Positions 9,178-18,762 of a stretch of DNA of 64,000 bases are shown here, one piece after another. Numbering within the stretch: position 1 is the first letter of the stretch; each line of letters starts with the position of its first letter. Position numbers and translations under genes: made by a program. This DNA is from Pseudomonadota bacterium. GTDB lineage: Bacteria; Pseudomonadota; Gammaproteobacteria; Steroidobacterales; Steroidobacteraceae. The DNA lies in NCBI GenBank assembly GCA_018241505.1, contig JAFEDS010000013.1, forward strand, positions 423,902 to 487,901, written 5' to 3'. The notes beneath the pieces are model-generated. The model saw nothing but the letters and a program-made list of their open reading frames with translations. It did not search any database and was not told where the DNA came from.

Positions 9178-9618
9178 ATGGAAGATCGCCTGCGCAACTG
9201 CGGATTCCTCCTGAAGGAGGTCAGCCGCCGCTACGTCCAGCGCTTCGAGGTCCGCGCGCGCGAGATTTCCCTGAATCTCGCTCAAGCCAAGGCGTTGGTG
9301 CGCCTGGAAAAAAACCAAGGCGTAAGCCAGGCGCGGCTGGCCGAGCTGGCCGAGGTCGATCCCATGACCATGGTGCGCATTCTCGACCGCATGGAGGCGG
9401 AGGGGCTGCTGGAGCGCCGGCCCGACCCGGCCGACCGCCGCGCCCGCTGCCTTTACCTCACACCCAAGGCCAGGCCGATTCTCAGCGAAATCTGGCGTCT
9501 CAGCGATGAGATTCGCGCCGAGCTGTTCGCGGGGGTGAGCAAGGCCGAGCGCGACCAGTTCATGACCGTGCTCGAGCGCCTTTACGACAACATTCTTTCA
9601 TTGAGCGAGCGATCATGA
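9178..9618 (+). CDS. MarR-family transcriptional regulator
   Basis: 146 residues. The winged helix-turn-helix covers about 50-110: SQARLAELAEVDPMTMVRIL as the recognition region and DPADRRARCLYLT as the wing, with the DR dyad typical of MarR proteins. It is the first gene of an apparent operon, overlapping the EmrA-like gene by 4 nt (ATGA at 9615-9618). It is therefore the likely local repressor of the pump, released by a phenolic or other hydrophobic ligand as in EmrR/MprA. No strong ribosome-binding site precedes the ATG. Confidence 0.92.
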   Translation: MEDRLRNCGFLLKEVSRRYVQRFEVRAREISLNLAQAKALVRLEKNQGVSQARLAELAEVDPMTMVRILDRMEAEGLLERRPDPADRRARCLYLTPKARPILSEIWRLSDEIRAELFAGVSKAERDQFMTVLERLYDNILSLSERS

Positions 9619-10691
9619 GTGAGCCGGGCAGGCGCCGCTGGTTGCGATTATTCCTGATGATCGGCGTGCCGGCGCTCGCTCTCATCGGGGCGGCCTATTT
9701 TTATTGGACGGGCGGTCGGTATGAGAGCACCGACGATGCCTACGTACAGGTTGCCAGCGTCGCTGTCAGCTCCAACGTCGCCGGCCGGGTGTTGGAAGTC
9801 GATGTCCACGACAATCAAGCGGTGCGCAAAGGCGATGCGCTGTTCAGTCTCGACGGCGAGCCGTTCCGGATTGCGGTGGAAGAGGCCGCCGCGCAACTCG
9901 CAAGCGCACGACTGCAGGTCGATTCGCTCAAGGCCGGCTATCGGCAGCACCAGGCACAACTGGCCGCAGCGCGCGAGACCCTGGCGTACCAGGCGCGCGA
10001 AACAGATCGGCAAAAGCGGCTGCTCGCCGCGGGCATTTCTTCGCAATTGCAGGTAGACCGCGCTGTTCACGCCTTGGAAGGTGCGCGCAGCGAGTTGGCC
10101 GCCGCGCAGCAGGCGTCGAACGCCGTTGTTGCCAACCTGGGTGGCGATCCGAACGTCGATGTTGACCGGCATCCGACCGTTCAGCACGCTCAGGCGTTGT
10201 TGGATCGAGCCCGGTTGAATCTGACGTATACCGTTATCAAGGCACCGGCCGACGGCATCGTTACGCGCGTCGAGCAACTGCAGGCTGGCACTTATATCAG
10301 CGCGTCAACTCCCGTATTTGCCTTGGTCGTGGCCAATGACACCTGGGTAGAGGCCAACTTCAAGGAGAACCAGCTCGCCCACATGCGGGTAGGGCAGCAG
10401 GTTGAAGTGCGGGTCGACAGTTACCCGGGGAAGAAGTTCGCGGCTACGGTGGCCAGCGTCAGCCCCGGCACGGGTTCGCAGTTTTCGTTGTTGCCGGCGG
10501 AAAACGCCACCGGCAACTGGGTGAAGGTGGTGCAGCGGCTGCCGGTGCGGATTGAGCTGAAGAACCTGGATCCGGATTTTCCGTTGCACGGCGGCCTGAG
10601 TGCCACCGTGAGTGTCGATACGCGATACCAGCGGCACTTGTTTGGCTCGGGCGAAGCGCCGCGCCGCAGAGAGCTCGCGGCGGCTGAGTGA
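9615..10691 (+). CDS. EmrA-like membrane fusion (HlyD-family) protein
   Basis: 358 residues. A single N-terminal membrane helix (about 14-31) is followed by ESTDDAYVQ, the conserved start of the EmrA/HlyD biotinyl-lipoyl domain, then a coiled-coil hairpin (about 90-180) and a beta-barrel. It bridges the inner-membrane MFS pump and the outer-membrane channel encoded next. Both ends overlap neighbours by 4 nt (ATGA and GTGA), so MarR, EmrA and EmrB are translationally coupled. Confidence 0.92.
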   Translation: MSEPGRRRWLRLFLMIGVPALALIGAAYFYWTGGRYESTDDAYVQVASVAVSSNVAGRVLEVDVHDNQAVRKGDALFSLDGEPFRIAVEEAAAQLASARLQVDSLKAGYRQHQAQLAAARETLAYQARETDRQKRLLAAGISSQLQVDRAVHALEGARSELAAAQQASNAVVANLGGDPNVDVDRHPTVQHAQALLDRARLNLTYTVIKAPADGIVTRVEQLQAGTYISASTPVFALVVANDTWVEANFKENQLAHMRVGQQVEVRVDSYPGKKFAATVASVSPGTGSQFSLLPAENATGNWVKVVQRLPVRIELKNLDPDFPLHGGLSATVSVDTRYQRHLFGSGEAPRRRELAAAE

Positions 10692-12193
10692 ACGCACGCG
10701 CCCCCCACCGCATCCTCATCACCATCACGGTGATGCTGGCCTCGATCATGCAATCCCTGGACAACACCATCGCCAACGTGGCGCTGCCGCGCATCCAGGG
10801 CTCGCTGTCGGCCAGCCAGGACCAGATGAGTTGGGTGCTCACCTCCTACATCATCGCCGCGGCGATCATGACCCCGTTGAGTGGCTGGCTTGCGGGCCGG
10901 ATGGGCCGCCGCCGCGTATTTCTGACCTCCATCATCGGCTTCACCATTACGTCCGCCCTGTGTGGAATGGCGCAAACGCTGCCGGAAATAGTGATTGCGC
11001 GGCTGCTGCAAGGCCTGTGCGGGGCGGCGCTGGTCCCGATGTCACAGGCCATCCTGCTCGACATCAATCCGCCGGAAAAGCACGGCCGCGCCATGGCGAT
11101 CTGGGTGATGGCGGTGACCGTCGGCCCCATCCTGGGGCCGGCGCTCGGCGGCTGGCTCACTGAAAACTACAACTGGCGCTGGGTCTTCTACATCAACGTC
11201 CCGTTCGGCCTGCTGTCGGCCTTCGGCACCCTGGCCTTCATTGCCGAGACGCCGCCGCGCCAGTCGCGCTTTGACTTCTTCGGCTTCGCCACCCTGAGCC
11301 TCGCCATTGGCGCATTTCAGCTCATGCTCGACCGGGGACAGTTGCAGGACTGGTTCAATTCCACCGAGATCTGTATTACCGCGGCCATCGCGGCCTCGTC
11401 CATCTACCTGTTCGTGGTGCACATGCTGACCACGAAGCAAACACCGTTTGTGAGCGCTGCCCTGTTCAAGGATCGCAACTTCCTGACCGGCAGTGTCTTC
11501 ATATTCATAGTCGGCGCGGTGCTGTTTGCTGTGCTGGCCTTGTTGCCACCGCTGTTGCAGGACCTGATGAACTATCCCGTGGTGTTGACGGGTCTGGTGA
11601 CTGCTCCCCGTGGGGCTGGCACGTTCGGCGCCATGTTCCTCGTGCAATGGTTGATGCGCCACAAAGTGGATGTGCGCATCGTCATCGCCGCGGGCTTTCT
11701 CGTTACCGCGGTGTCGTTGTACATGATGACGGGCTTCTACCTGCAGATGGATGCAAGCCGGGTCGTCTGGTCCGGTCTTCTGCAAGGCCTGGGAGCGGGT
11801 ATGGTCTATGTGCCGCTTGCGGCCGCCACCTTTACAACGCTGGCTCCGATCCTGCGCAACGAGGGCACAGCCATGTTCAGTCTCATCCGCAACATCGGCA
11901 GCAGCATTGGAATCTCCATCGTCACGGCGCTGCTGACCCGAAACACACAGATCATGCACGCGCGGTTGGCTGAGAATGTCACTCCTTACTTCAACCCGTG
12001 GCATGCGGCGCCGCCGTCGACTGCAACGGCGGCTGCAATGGTGAATCACACGGTCACCAGTCAGGCGGCCATGATCGCGTACAACAACGATTTCAAGATG
12101 ATGTTGATTCTGACTCTGTTTGCGGTGCCGGCGGTGCTGCTGTTGCGAACAGCAAAGCAGGCCGCTCCCGAGCCGGCGGTGGTGGTCGAATGA
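10688..12193 (+). CDS. EmrB-like MFS multidrug transporter (DHA2 family, 14 TM)
   Basis: 501 residues starting at GTG 10688, set by the GTGA overlap with the EmrA-like gene. Helix 1 has LDNTIANVALPRIQGSL, the DHA2 motif D1. The motif A loop GWLAGRMGRRRVF and motif C-like GPILGPALGGWL follow. It is a proton-driven drug exporter that works with the preceding membrane-fusion protein and the following outer-membrane lipoprotein. Its stop codon overlaps the ATG of the channel gene. The substrate is unknown. Confidence 0.92.
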   Translation: MNARAPHRILITITVMLASIMQSLDNTIANVALPRIQGSLSASQDQMSWVLTSYIIAAAIMTPLSGWLAGRMGRRRVFLTSIIGFTITSALCGMAQTLPEIVIARLLQGLCGAALVPMSQAILLDINPPEKHGRAMAIWVMAVTVGPILGPALGGWLTENYNWRWVFYINVPFGLLSAFGTLAFIAETPPRQSRFDFFGFATLSLAIGAFQLMLDRGQLQDWFNSTEICITAAIAASSIYLFVVHMLTTKQTPFVSAALFKDRNFLTGSVFIFIVGAVLFAVLALLPPLLQDLMNYPVVLTGLVTAPRGAGTFGAMFLVQWLMRHKVDVRIVIAAGFLVTAVSLYMMTGFYLQMDASRVVWSGLLQGLGAGMVYVPLAAATFTTLAPILRNEGTAMFSLIRNIGSSIGISIVTALLTRNTQIMHARLAENVTPYFNPWHAAPPSTATAAAMVNHTVTSQAAMIAYNNDFKMMLILTLFAVPAVLLLRTAKQAAPEPAVVVE

Positions 12194-13620
12194 TGGCAAG
12201 GCAAGCTGCATGGGTGGCGCTGCTGGGCCTGACAGCAGTGGTCACGGGTTGCAAGGTGGGCCCTGACTTCAAGCGCCCGGACCCACCCGCCGCCGAGCGA
12301 TATACCTCACGGAAGCTGCCGGTGGAGTCGTCGAGCCTCGATCAGCAGATCACGCTGGGAGCGGCCCTGGACCGGGAATGGTGGCATCTGTTCCAGTCCG
12401 ATGAGATTGACGGCGTGGTTGAGCGGGCCCTGCAAGGCAATCGCTCACTCAGGGCAGCCAATGCAACGCTGGCGCAGGCGAACGAGCTGGCCAATGCGCA
12501 GGCGGGCTCGTTGTATCCCCAGCTCAACATGACGGCGGGCCTGGGCAGGCAGAAGTACGGCGCGCAGTTTTTCGGCACCTTCCAGAAGCTGCCGCCATTC
12601 ACTTACTACGCGCTCGGTCCAACAGTCAGTTATGCACTGGATTATACCGGCGGGGCGGCTCGATCCGTTGAGCAGGAGTTTGCACAGGCGGAATATCAGA
12701 AGCAGCGACTCAACGCCGCGTACCTGATGGTGAGCGGCAACGCGGTCATGCAATGTCTGCGGATTGCCTTGCTGCAGGGAGAGATCGCCACTGCCGAGGC
12801 TATTCTCGATGAGGACCGTCAGAATCGGAAGCTCGTGCAGGTTGCTTTCGAGGCGGGGTCCGTCTCCCGCACCGATGTTGTCAGTGCCGAGAGCCAGTTG
12901 GCGAGTGATGCGACCTTGTTGCCCCCTCTGCGCCAGCAGTTGAGCGAGGCCCGGCATGCCCTGGCCGTCATCATGGGACAGTTACCGGGCAATGAGGCGC
13001 CGGCCGGGTTTGATCTGTCGCGTGTAACACTGCCCCACAACCTTCCCGTGAGCCTGCCGTCCGAGCTGGTGCACAACCGCCCGGATATCCTGGCCAGCGA
13101 GGCTCAATTGCACGCTGCGACGGCAGCGGTAGGTGTTGCGACCGCGAATCTCTACCCGCACATTGTTGTGTCAGGCTCTCTCACCCTGCAGTCGACCATC
13201 CTGCGCCGCCTGTTCGAGGGCCAGAACAATGCCTATAACGGCATTGGCTCGCTTACGGCGCCCCTGTTCGATGGCGGAACGCTGCGCGCCGAGAAGCGGG
13301 CGGCCGTGGATGCCCTGCAGGCCAGCACTGCCAAGTATGAACAGACCGTTCTTGCGGCATTTGGCCAGGTCGCCGATGCACTGGATGCGTTGGACCACGA
13401 TGCCGAGCAGCTCGATGCACAGGCGCATTCTCAGAGCGCAGCTCGCGAAAACGTGGATCTGACCCGCAGGAGTTACAACGAGGGCAATGTCGGGGTGCTC
13501 CAGGTGCTGGACGCCGAGCGCCTGTATCAGAACGCTCGCCTCGGTTATGTACGAGCGCAGGCGCAACGCTACATGGATACGGTACAATTGTTTCTCGCCC
13601 TCGGGGGAGCTGCCACTTAA
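12190..13620 (+). CDS. Outer-membrane efflux lipoprotein, NodT/TolC family
   Basis: 476 residues from the ATG at 12190, which overlaps the EmrB stop; a second in-frame ATG follows directly at 12193. The signal peptide ends in the lipobox VVTGC, so the mature protein is lipid-anchored. GPDFKRPDPP after the cysteine is typical of NodT-type channels, and the two repeats of the outer-membrane efflux family follow (LYPQL near 115 and NLYPHI near 318). It completes a MarR-EmrA-EmrB-channel operon. An alternative start farther upstream would extend into EmrB and lose the signal peptide, so it was rejected. Confidence 0.92.
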   Translation: MMARQAAWVALLGLTAVVTGCKVGPDFKRPDPPAAERYTSRKLPVESSSLDQQITLGAALDREWWHLFQSDEIDGVVERALQGNRSLRAANATLAQANELANAQAGSLYPQLNMTAGLGRQKYGAQFFGTFQKLPPFTYYALGPTVSYALDYTGGAARSVEQEFAQAEYQKQRLNAAYLMVSGNAVMQCLRIALLQGEIATAEAILDEDRQNRKLVQVAFEAGSVSRTDVVSAESQLASDATLLPPLRQQLSEARHALAVIMGQLPGNEAPAGFDLSRVTLPHNLPVSLPSELVHNRPDILASEAQLHAATAAVGVATANLYPHIVVSGSLTLQSTILRRLFEGQNNAYNGIGSLTAPLFDGGTLRAEKRAAVDALQASTAKYEQTVLAAFGQVADALDALDHDAEQLDAQAHSQSAARENVDLTRRSYNEGNVGVLQVLDAERLYQNARLGYVRAQAQRYMDTVQLFLALGGAAT

Positions 13621-13629
13621 AGCGAGACC

Positions 13630-14418
13630 ATGCCGGCTGTCATTGAAACGCACGATCTGGCGAAGAATTACGGACAGTTTGGCGCATTGCACGGGCTCAA
13701 CTTGTCGATGCCGGAGGGCAGTGTATTCGCCCTCGTGGGAGCGAGCGGTGCCGGCAAGACCACCACTATCAAGATCCTTCTGAACATGATGGTGCCCAGC
13801 CGCGGTCACGCGACCGTGCTCGGAACGGACACACGTTCCATCGGTCCCAGCCTGCTGTCACAGGTCGGCTACGTCTCGGAAAGCCAGGCGCTGCCGGGTC
13901 GGTTGCGAGTGGAACAGTTTTTCGACTATCTGCGGCCCTGCTATCCGAGTTGGGACTCGCGGCTGGAGCTGCAATTGCGAAGCCAGTTGCGCCTGCCGCC
14001 GGCCCGCAGAATCAACGCGCTGTCGCACGGGATGCGGCTCAAGCTGGCGTTGGCGTGCGCGATGTCGTTTCGACCGCGCCTGCTGGTGCTCGATGAGCCG
14101 TTCAGCGGCCTCGACGCACTGACGCGCGATGAAATGATCGGGGAGTTCCTGCGCGAGCCGCGCGAGATGTCGATTCTGATCTCATCCCATGAGCTGGACG
14201 AGGTCGAGCGCCTGTGCACGCATGTTGCCTTCCTCGATGAAGGCCGGCTCCTGTTTCAAGGAACCCTTGCCGAGCTGCGCGAGCACGCTCGCGAAGAAGT
14301 CTTTGCACGAAGAGGACATCCGCGGGCCGGACATGCGAGGGACGAGTTCGAGGAGGGGCACGGCTCTCTGCGGACGATTTTCGTGTCAATGGTCGCTGCC
14401 GCGCGGGCGAGCCGATGA
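13630..14418 (+). CDS. ABC transporter ATP-binding protein
   Basis: 262 residues. Walker A is GASGAGKTT near 37-45, the signature is the variant LSHGMRLKLALA, Walker B is LLVLDEPFSGLD, and the switch histidine is in ISSHELDE. The pattern is that of ATPases serving ABC-2 exporters. It starts 9 nt after the channel gene, so it may be read through from the MarR operon, and overlaps the permease gene by 4 nt. The tail (after about 220) is short and charged without a recognisable domain. Confidence 0.9.
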   Translation: MPAVIETHDLAKNYGQFGALHGLNLSMPEGSVFALVGASGAGKTTTIKILLNMMVPSRGHATVLGTDTRSIGPSLLSQVGYVSESQALPGRLRVEQFFDYLRPCYPSWDSRLELQLRSQLRLPPARRINALSHGMRLKLALACAMSFRPRLLVLDEPFSGLDALTRDEMIGEFLREPREMSILISSHELDEVERLCTHVAFLDEGRLLFQGTLAELREHAREEVFARRGHPRAGHARDEFEEGHGSLRTIFVSMVAAARASR

Positions 14419-16001
14419 TCTGGGCTGTCCTCAGGAAGGACTGGGCGCTGCTGTGGCCGCTGGCGGTCCTGGTGACCCTCATTCAGGTTGCGTTGGAATG
14501 GGCGACCTACCAGTTTGGCTTCTTTGGTGTATCGCCGGTGGCCCGCGAAATCATGCGGCTGTTGACCCCGGCCTGGTTCATCGGCGTCATTTCACTTGCG
14601 GTGGTGGCCGTTCATGAAGACACCATTCCCGGGGTCGACCAGGACTGGCTCATCAGGCCGTTGAGCCGCACGGACCTGCTGCTCTCCAAGTTGCTGTTCG
14701 TGGCGGTCACGGTCTGCGGCCCCATGCTCGTTGTCAACATCGTGGATGAGATGGCGTTGGGATTTCGGTTTGCGCCGTCCTTCGGTTTCGCGCTCTACAA
14801 GGAGCTCTACCTGTTCGTCTGCCTGTTGGTTCCGGCCGCGGCGGTGGCGGCTGCGACCCGCAATGCCGTCGAGCTGGTCGTACTGATCGCGGGTCTCGTG
14901 CTGTTGTATGTGCTGTGCGTCGGGCTGAGCGCGCTGGTATTCGGTCTGGACCGGTGCCCCACTTGCGATACGAGCATCCTGTGGATCCAAAGCCTGCTGG
15001 AACACTTCGGCATCCTGGTTGGCTCCGCCGTCGTACTCGGATTCCAGTACTACGAGCGCAGGACGTCGCTTTCGCGGCTCGTCCTCGCCGCCGGTGTCGT
15101 ATTGCTCGTGATTATCCAGTTGCCGTGGAATGTTGCTTTTGCCATCCAGACATGGATGGGGACGCCCATCGGTACGGCTCCAGCCATGCTTCAGGTCACA
15201 GCGGGAGAAACCACCGTTGCCTCATCCACGGCGGGTGGACGCAGTCGGCAGGAGAATGCGAAGCGGGCCGCCCAGGCGTTGCTGCAGGGAGATGTGGATG
15301 CCGCCGTGGAGATTCAGCAGAGCTCGAGCCGGAACCGCGGCGCGCCGGTAACACTCAGCTTTCCGCTCCAGGTCAAAGGAATGGGCCACGATGAATTCCT
15401 GGCCGTGGACCGGGCTGACTTCGCGCTGCTCGATGCCAGGGGCCAAACCCTCTATCGAGGCAGGCGCGCCGAGAGAAAATCCGCGCCCTTGAATACCGAT
15501 GCGGCCGGCGCTGCAATCCAGGCGTTCGAAATGCCTGCCGCCGACTATCAAAGGATCCGCGAGCGGGCGGTGAGTCTGGTTGTGGATTATTCGCTCACGG
15601 TGCGAGCGGTCGTTGCCCAGCACAAAATGCGCGCGACCGGGGATGAGTTGCGCTCGCCGGAGATTGGCATCTGCCGCTCCGATGCCGATCCCAGCTCATC
15701 AATCATCCGCTGCCGTCAGATCGGCCGCGCGCCCAACTGCTACACCACGACCTTGTATGGGCCGGATGGCCGGCACAACCCGGAAGTGCGCACCTGTGGT
15801 TCCGACTACCGCCCCTACATTCCCGCACCCATGAACATCATCAGTTTTGCCGGAATGGAAATGCCCATTCGCGATTCCTACGGTGTTGCCCATTACGATG
15901 TGGATGGCTCGCAGATTCAGGATTCGTACATCGTCATGAAGGTCTATGAGACCGGCGGGCACTTTCAACGCCGCGTGACGTCGCATTTTCAGCCCGAGTA
16001 G
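14415..16001 (+). CDS. ABC-2-type permease with a C-terminal soluble domain of unknown function
   Basis: 528 residues. About six hydrophobic segments occupy residues 10-255, with an early VHEDTIPGVDQDWLIRPLSR loop reminiscent of ABC-2 permeases that handle antibiotics or membrane lipids. After the last helix (near 250) comes a soluble stretch of ~270 residues, presumably periplasmic, with a cysteine-containing RSDADPSSSIIRCRQ region and no family I recognise. It is translationally coupled to the ATPase gene (ATGA, 14415-14418). The substrate and the role of the soluble part are unknown. Confidence 0.75.
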   Translation: MIWAVLRKDWALLWPLAVLVTLIQVALEWATYQFGFFGVSPVAREIMRLLTPAWFIGVISLAVVAVHEDTIPGVDQDWLIRPLSRTDLLLSKLLFVAVTVCGPMLVVNIVDEMALGFRFAPSFGFALYKELYLFVCLLVPAAAVAAATRNAVELVVLIAGLVLLYVLCVGLSALVFGLDRCPTCDTSILWIQSLLEHFGILVGSAVVLGFQYYERRTSLSRLVLAAGVVLLVIIQLPWNVAFAIQTWMGTPIGTAPAMLQVTAGETTVASSTAGGRSRQENAKRAAQALLQGDVDAAVEIQQSSSRNRGAPVTLSFPLQVKGMGHDEFLAVDRADFALLDARGQTLYRGRRAERKSAPLNTDAAGAAIQAFEMPAADYQRIRERAVSLVVDYSLTVRAVVAQHKMRATGDELRSPEIGICRSDADPSSSIIRCRQIGRAPNCYTTTLYGPDGRHNPEVRTCGSDYRPYIPAPMNIISFAGMEMPIRDSYGVAHYDVDGSQIQDSYIVMKVYETGGHFQRRVTSHFQPE

Positions 16002-16154
16002 CGCCAGCTTCTGCTCAGCCAGAGCAACTTTGCCGGCGCGGAACAGTCAGATCCAGCGCCGAAACTGTGAAATTCGGCGCGTACCGCCGTTTGGAGATCG
16101 ACTCCGGGCATGCCATCATTCGCAATTGTCATCCGCTCGCAGCCAGGAGCACCT

Positions 16155-16202
16155 ATGCCCACCCTCTACCTGCTTCCCAGTGCCATGGTTGCTGTCGGCT
16201 GA
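16155..16202 (+). other. 15-codon upstream ORF ending directly before the next start codon
   Basis: ATG at 16155 is preceded by a good ribosome-binding site (AGGAG at 16145-16149, spacing 5). It reads MPTLYLLPSAMVAVG and stops with TGA at 16200-16202. The in-frame ATG of the following 846-residue gene starts at 16203 with no gap. The large gene itself has no ribosome-binding site, so it may be translated by termination-reinitiation from this leader. A nonsense mutation in a once-longer N-terminus is the alternative. Confidence 0.45.
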
Positions 16203-18743
16203 ATGATGGTGGCCAGCGATCGCCTGCCGCAGGCCGCCGGGCTCTGGCGCCCCCTGCTGGTTGCCCTCGTCGCGTTGCTCGCGGCGGTTGCGGTGCATGC
16301 CGATCCCGCTCCCTTCGACCTCGTCGGCCCGAACCTGACGGTGACCGTGACTCGTGGGGGCAAGACGTTGCCCATCACACAGGTGCCGAACCTGGCACCC
16401 GGCGATCGGCTGTGGATTCAGGCTGACTTTCCGGCGGACCAGGACGCGCACTACCTGATGGTCGCGGCCTTTCTGCGCGGCGCCACCAATCCGCCGCCCC
16501 AGGACTGGTTTTATCCCTGTGAGACCTGGAAGCCCAAATGCGTCCAGAAAGGGTTGACCGTCACGGTCCCGGCGGACGCGCAACAGCTTCTCGTCTTCCT
16601 CGCTCCCGAAACGGGCGGCGATTTCCGCACGCTCGTGAGTGCCGTGCGGGGCCGCCCCGGCGCTTTCGTCCGCAGCTCGCAGGATCTGAACCAGGCCTCG
16701 CTGGATCGCGCACGACTGGAAAAATATCTCGCGGCCATCCGCTCCATAAATGACAAGGATCCGTCCAAGCTCAAGGAAGTAGCGCCCCTGCTGGCGCGCA
16801 GCCTGGCCATCAAGTTGGATGACAAGTGTCTGGACCGCAGTGCGCTGGTACAGGCGCCGTGCCTCATGCAGGGACAGAGCTCGTTGATTCTCAACGACGG
16901 CCACAGCGCGTCGATTGTCGAAGCGCTGACATCCGGGCCCGCGAGCGATCTGGCCATGGAGGCCAGCTTCACTCCGCAGTTGAGCTACGGCTACTACAGT
17001 CCCTACATTGCTTCCGTACTCGACATCGCGCGCATTTTCGATTCATTCCGGACCGCGCAGTACCAGTACATTCCGGCCCTCGCCATGCAACAGGGCGAGC
17101 AGCTCGCGTTGTACATGAACGCGCCGCCGTCGTTCCACAATCCCAAATCGGTCATCGTGGTCGCATTGCCGGCCGTCGAGCAGGCGCAGCTCCCGCCGTT
17201 GCATGCGGTGGACCCCAAGGCCACCTTCTGCATGCGCAAGTCAACTCTGGCACTGCCGGTCGAGGGCGCGCCGTTGGTGTTCTCAACATCGTACGCACAT
17301 GACCTGACATTGCGGGTGACCCGCGATGACGGCAAGACTGTGGAGTTGCCCGCGAAAGCGGATCCGCAGCTCGGCGGCTTCCTCATTGACACCAAGGAGC
17401 TCGGGGCGACCAACGTGGGCGATCGGGTGCGCGCGTCGCTTCAGGGTTACTGGGGTTTCGAAAAATACAATGCGCCCAGCTTCGAGCTGGTGAATGTGCA
17501 CAACCAGTCGTGGGCGCTGGCCACTCCGGATGAAGGCGCGTTGATTGTCGGGCGTGACAAGACCGTGCGGCTGCAGGCCGGCAATGTCACTTGCCTCGAC
17601 AGTGTCCTGCTGAAAGGCGAAGACGGCACCGAGCACGAGGCGCAGTGGAAGCTGGTCAAGCCGGGCGAAGTGGAGGTGACCTTACCTCTGCAGACCGCCA
17701 AGCCGGGTTCCATGACATTGCTGGTGTCGCAATACGGCACTTCTCAGGCGCAGCAGCTCCACCTGCAGGCCTTCTCCGAGGGGGCGCATCTCGATGGCTT
17801 CACCTTCCGGGCCGGTGACAGTCAAGGTGTGCTGAAGGGAAGCCGCCTGGACCAGGTTACGAAGCTCATCCTCCAGGGTGTCGAGTTTGTCCCCGGCAAG
17901 CTGGATACCAACAAGGGAGGCGACGAGCTCGCCATGGTCACGCGCGATACCCAGCCCGTGACGAGCGCGAAGCAGGGCGACACGTCGATTGCCAAGGTGG
18001 TGCTGAACGACGGCCGGACTCTCGATCTCAATGTGGCTGTCAGCGCGCCGCGTCCGCGCGTGACGTTGATCGGCAAGGGTGTACGGACGGCAACGTCCTC
18101 GGCCGAGAGCAACATCGAGCTCGCGAACGCCGATCAGCTCCCACAGGATGCGAAACTGACATTCTCCGTGCGCGCCCAGACTCCCGCCACTTTTGTACGC
18201 GATGAGCAGATCGAGGTGGCCATGGCCGATGAGTCCGCATCGACCACCTTGAGCATTGCCAATGGCGGCATCACCCTCGAGAATTCAAAGGTGGCGGTGG
18301 CCACGCTCGATCCCACCAAGGCGCTGGGCTCTTCCGCCTTCGGGCCGCTGCTGTTTCGGACGATTGTGAACGGCGTGCCCGGGGACTGGCAGCCGCTGGC
18401 GACGCTCGTGCGCCTGCCCCTGTTGCGCGAGCTGCAGTGCCCGGCGTCCGCGGAGCTGGCTTGCAAGCTGTCCGGTTCGAATCTTTTCCTCGTGCAATCA
18501 GTGTCCAGCGATGCCGACTTCACGCACTCCGTGGATGTCCCGGACGGTTTCCCCGGCTACTCGCTGCCTGTTCCACATCCGGTCAATGATGTGTTGTATG
18601 TGAAACTGCGTGACGATCCAACAGCGGTCAGCCGCGCGACTCTGGCGGCGCAGCAACTTCCTCCGTCGCCGCAGGAGGTGGCGCGTGCCGCGGACCGGCA
18701 GGCGGCGGCCACCGCTCCCGCGCAGGACTCTACCCAACAGTAG
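16203..18743 (+). CDS. Large secreted protein of unknown function
   Basis: 846 residues. A hydrophobic segment (about 16-34, PLLVALVALLAAVAVHA) looks like a signal peptide cleaved after VHA, giving a periplasmic or surface protein. I do not recognise a catalytic family. The mature part starts with a beta-rich domain (FDLVGPNLTVTVTRGGKTLP), followed by a helical stretch (about 150-260), then several beta-rich segments resembling tandem Ig-like folds. The tail is alanine/glutamine-rich (APAQDSTQQ). Four or five paired cysteines (CETWKPKC, CLDRSALVQAPC) suggest disulphides. It lies 201 nt downstream of the ABC permease gene; whether they work together is open. Confidence 0.8.
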   Translation: MMVASDRLPQAAGLWRPLLVALVALLAAVAVHADPAPFDLVGPNLTVTVTRGGKTLPITQVPNLAPGDRLWIQADFPADQDAHYLMVAAFLRGATNPPPQDWFYPCETWKPKCVQKGLTVTVPADAQQLLVFLAPETGGDFRTLVSAVRGRPGAFVRSSQDLNQASLDRARLEKYLAAIRSINDKDPSKLKEVAPLLARSLAIKLDDKCLDRSALVQAPCLMQGQSSLILNDGHSASIVEALTSGPASDLAMEASFTPQLSYGYYSPYIASVLDIARIFDSFRTAQYQYIPALAMQQGEQLALYMNAPPSFHNPKSVIVVALPAVEQAQLPPLHAVDPKATFCMRKSTLALPVEGAPLVFSTSYAHDLTLRVTRDDGKTVELPAKADPQLGGFLIDTKELGATNVGDRVRASLQGYWGFEKYNAPSFELVNVHNQSWALATPDEGALIVGRDKTVRLQAGNVTCLDSVLLKGEDGTEHEAQWKLVKPGEVEVTLPLQTAKPGSMTLLVSQYGTSQAQQLHLQAFSEGAHLDGFTFRAGDSQGVLKGSRLDQVTKLILQGVEFVPGKLDTNKGGDELAMVTRDTQPVTSAKQGDTSIAKVVLNDGRTLDLNVAVSAPRPRVTLIGKGVRTATSSAESNIELANADQLPQDAKLTFSVRAQTPATFVRDEQIEVAMADESASTTLSIANGGITLENSKVAVATLDPTKALGSSAFGPLLFRTIVNGVPGDWQPLATLVRLPLLRELQCPASAELACKLSGSNLFLVQSVSSDADFTHSVDVPDGFPGYSLPVPHPVNDVLYVKLRDDPTAVSRATLAAQQLPPSPQEVARAADRQAAATAPAQDSTQQ

Positions 18744-18762
18744 TCGTTCAGGGTCTACACTC

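Noticed and set aside
16155-18743. TGA at 16200 read through (for example selenocysteine) to join the leader to the 846-residue protein
   Set aside because: No selenocysteine insertion hairpin is apparent after the TGA, an ATG follows directly, and the signal peptide lies after it; reinitiation is simpler.
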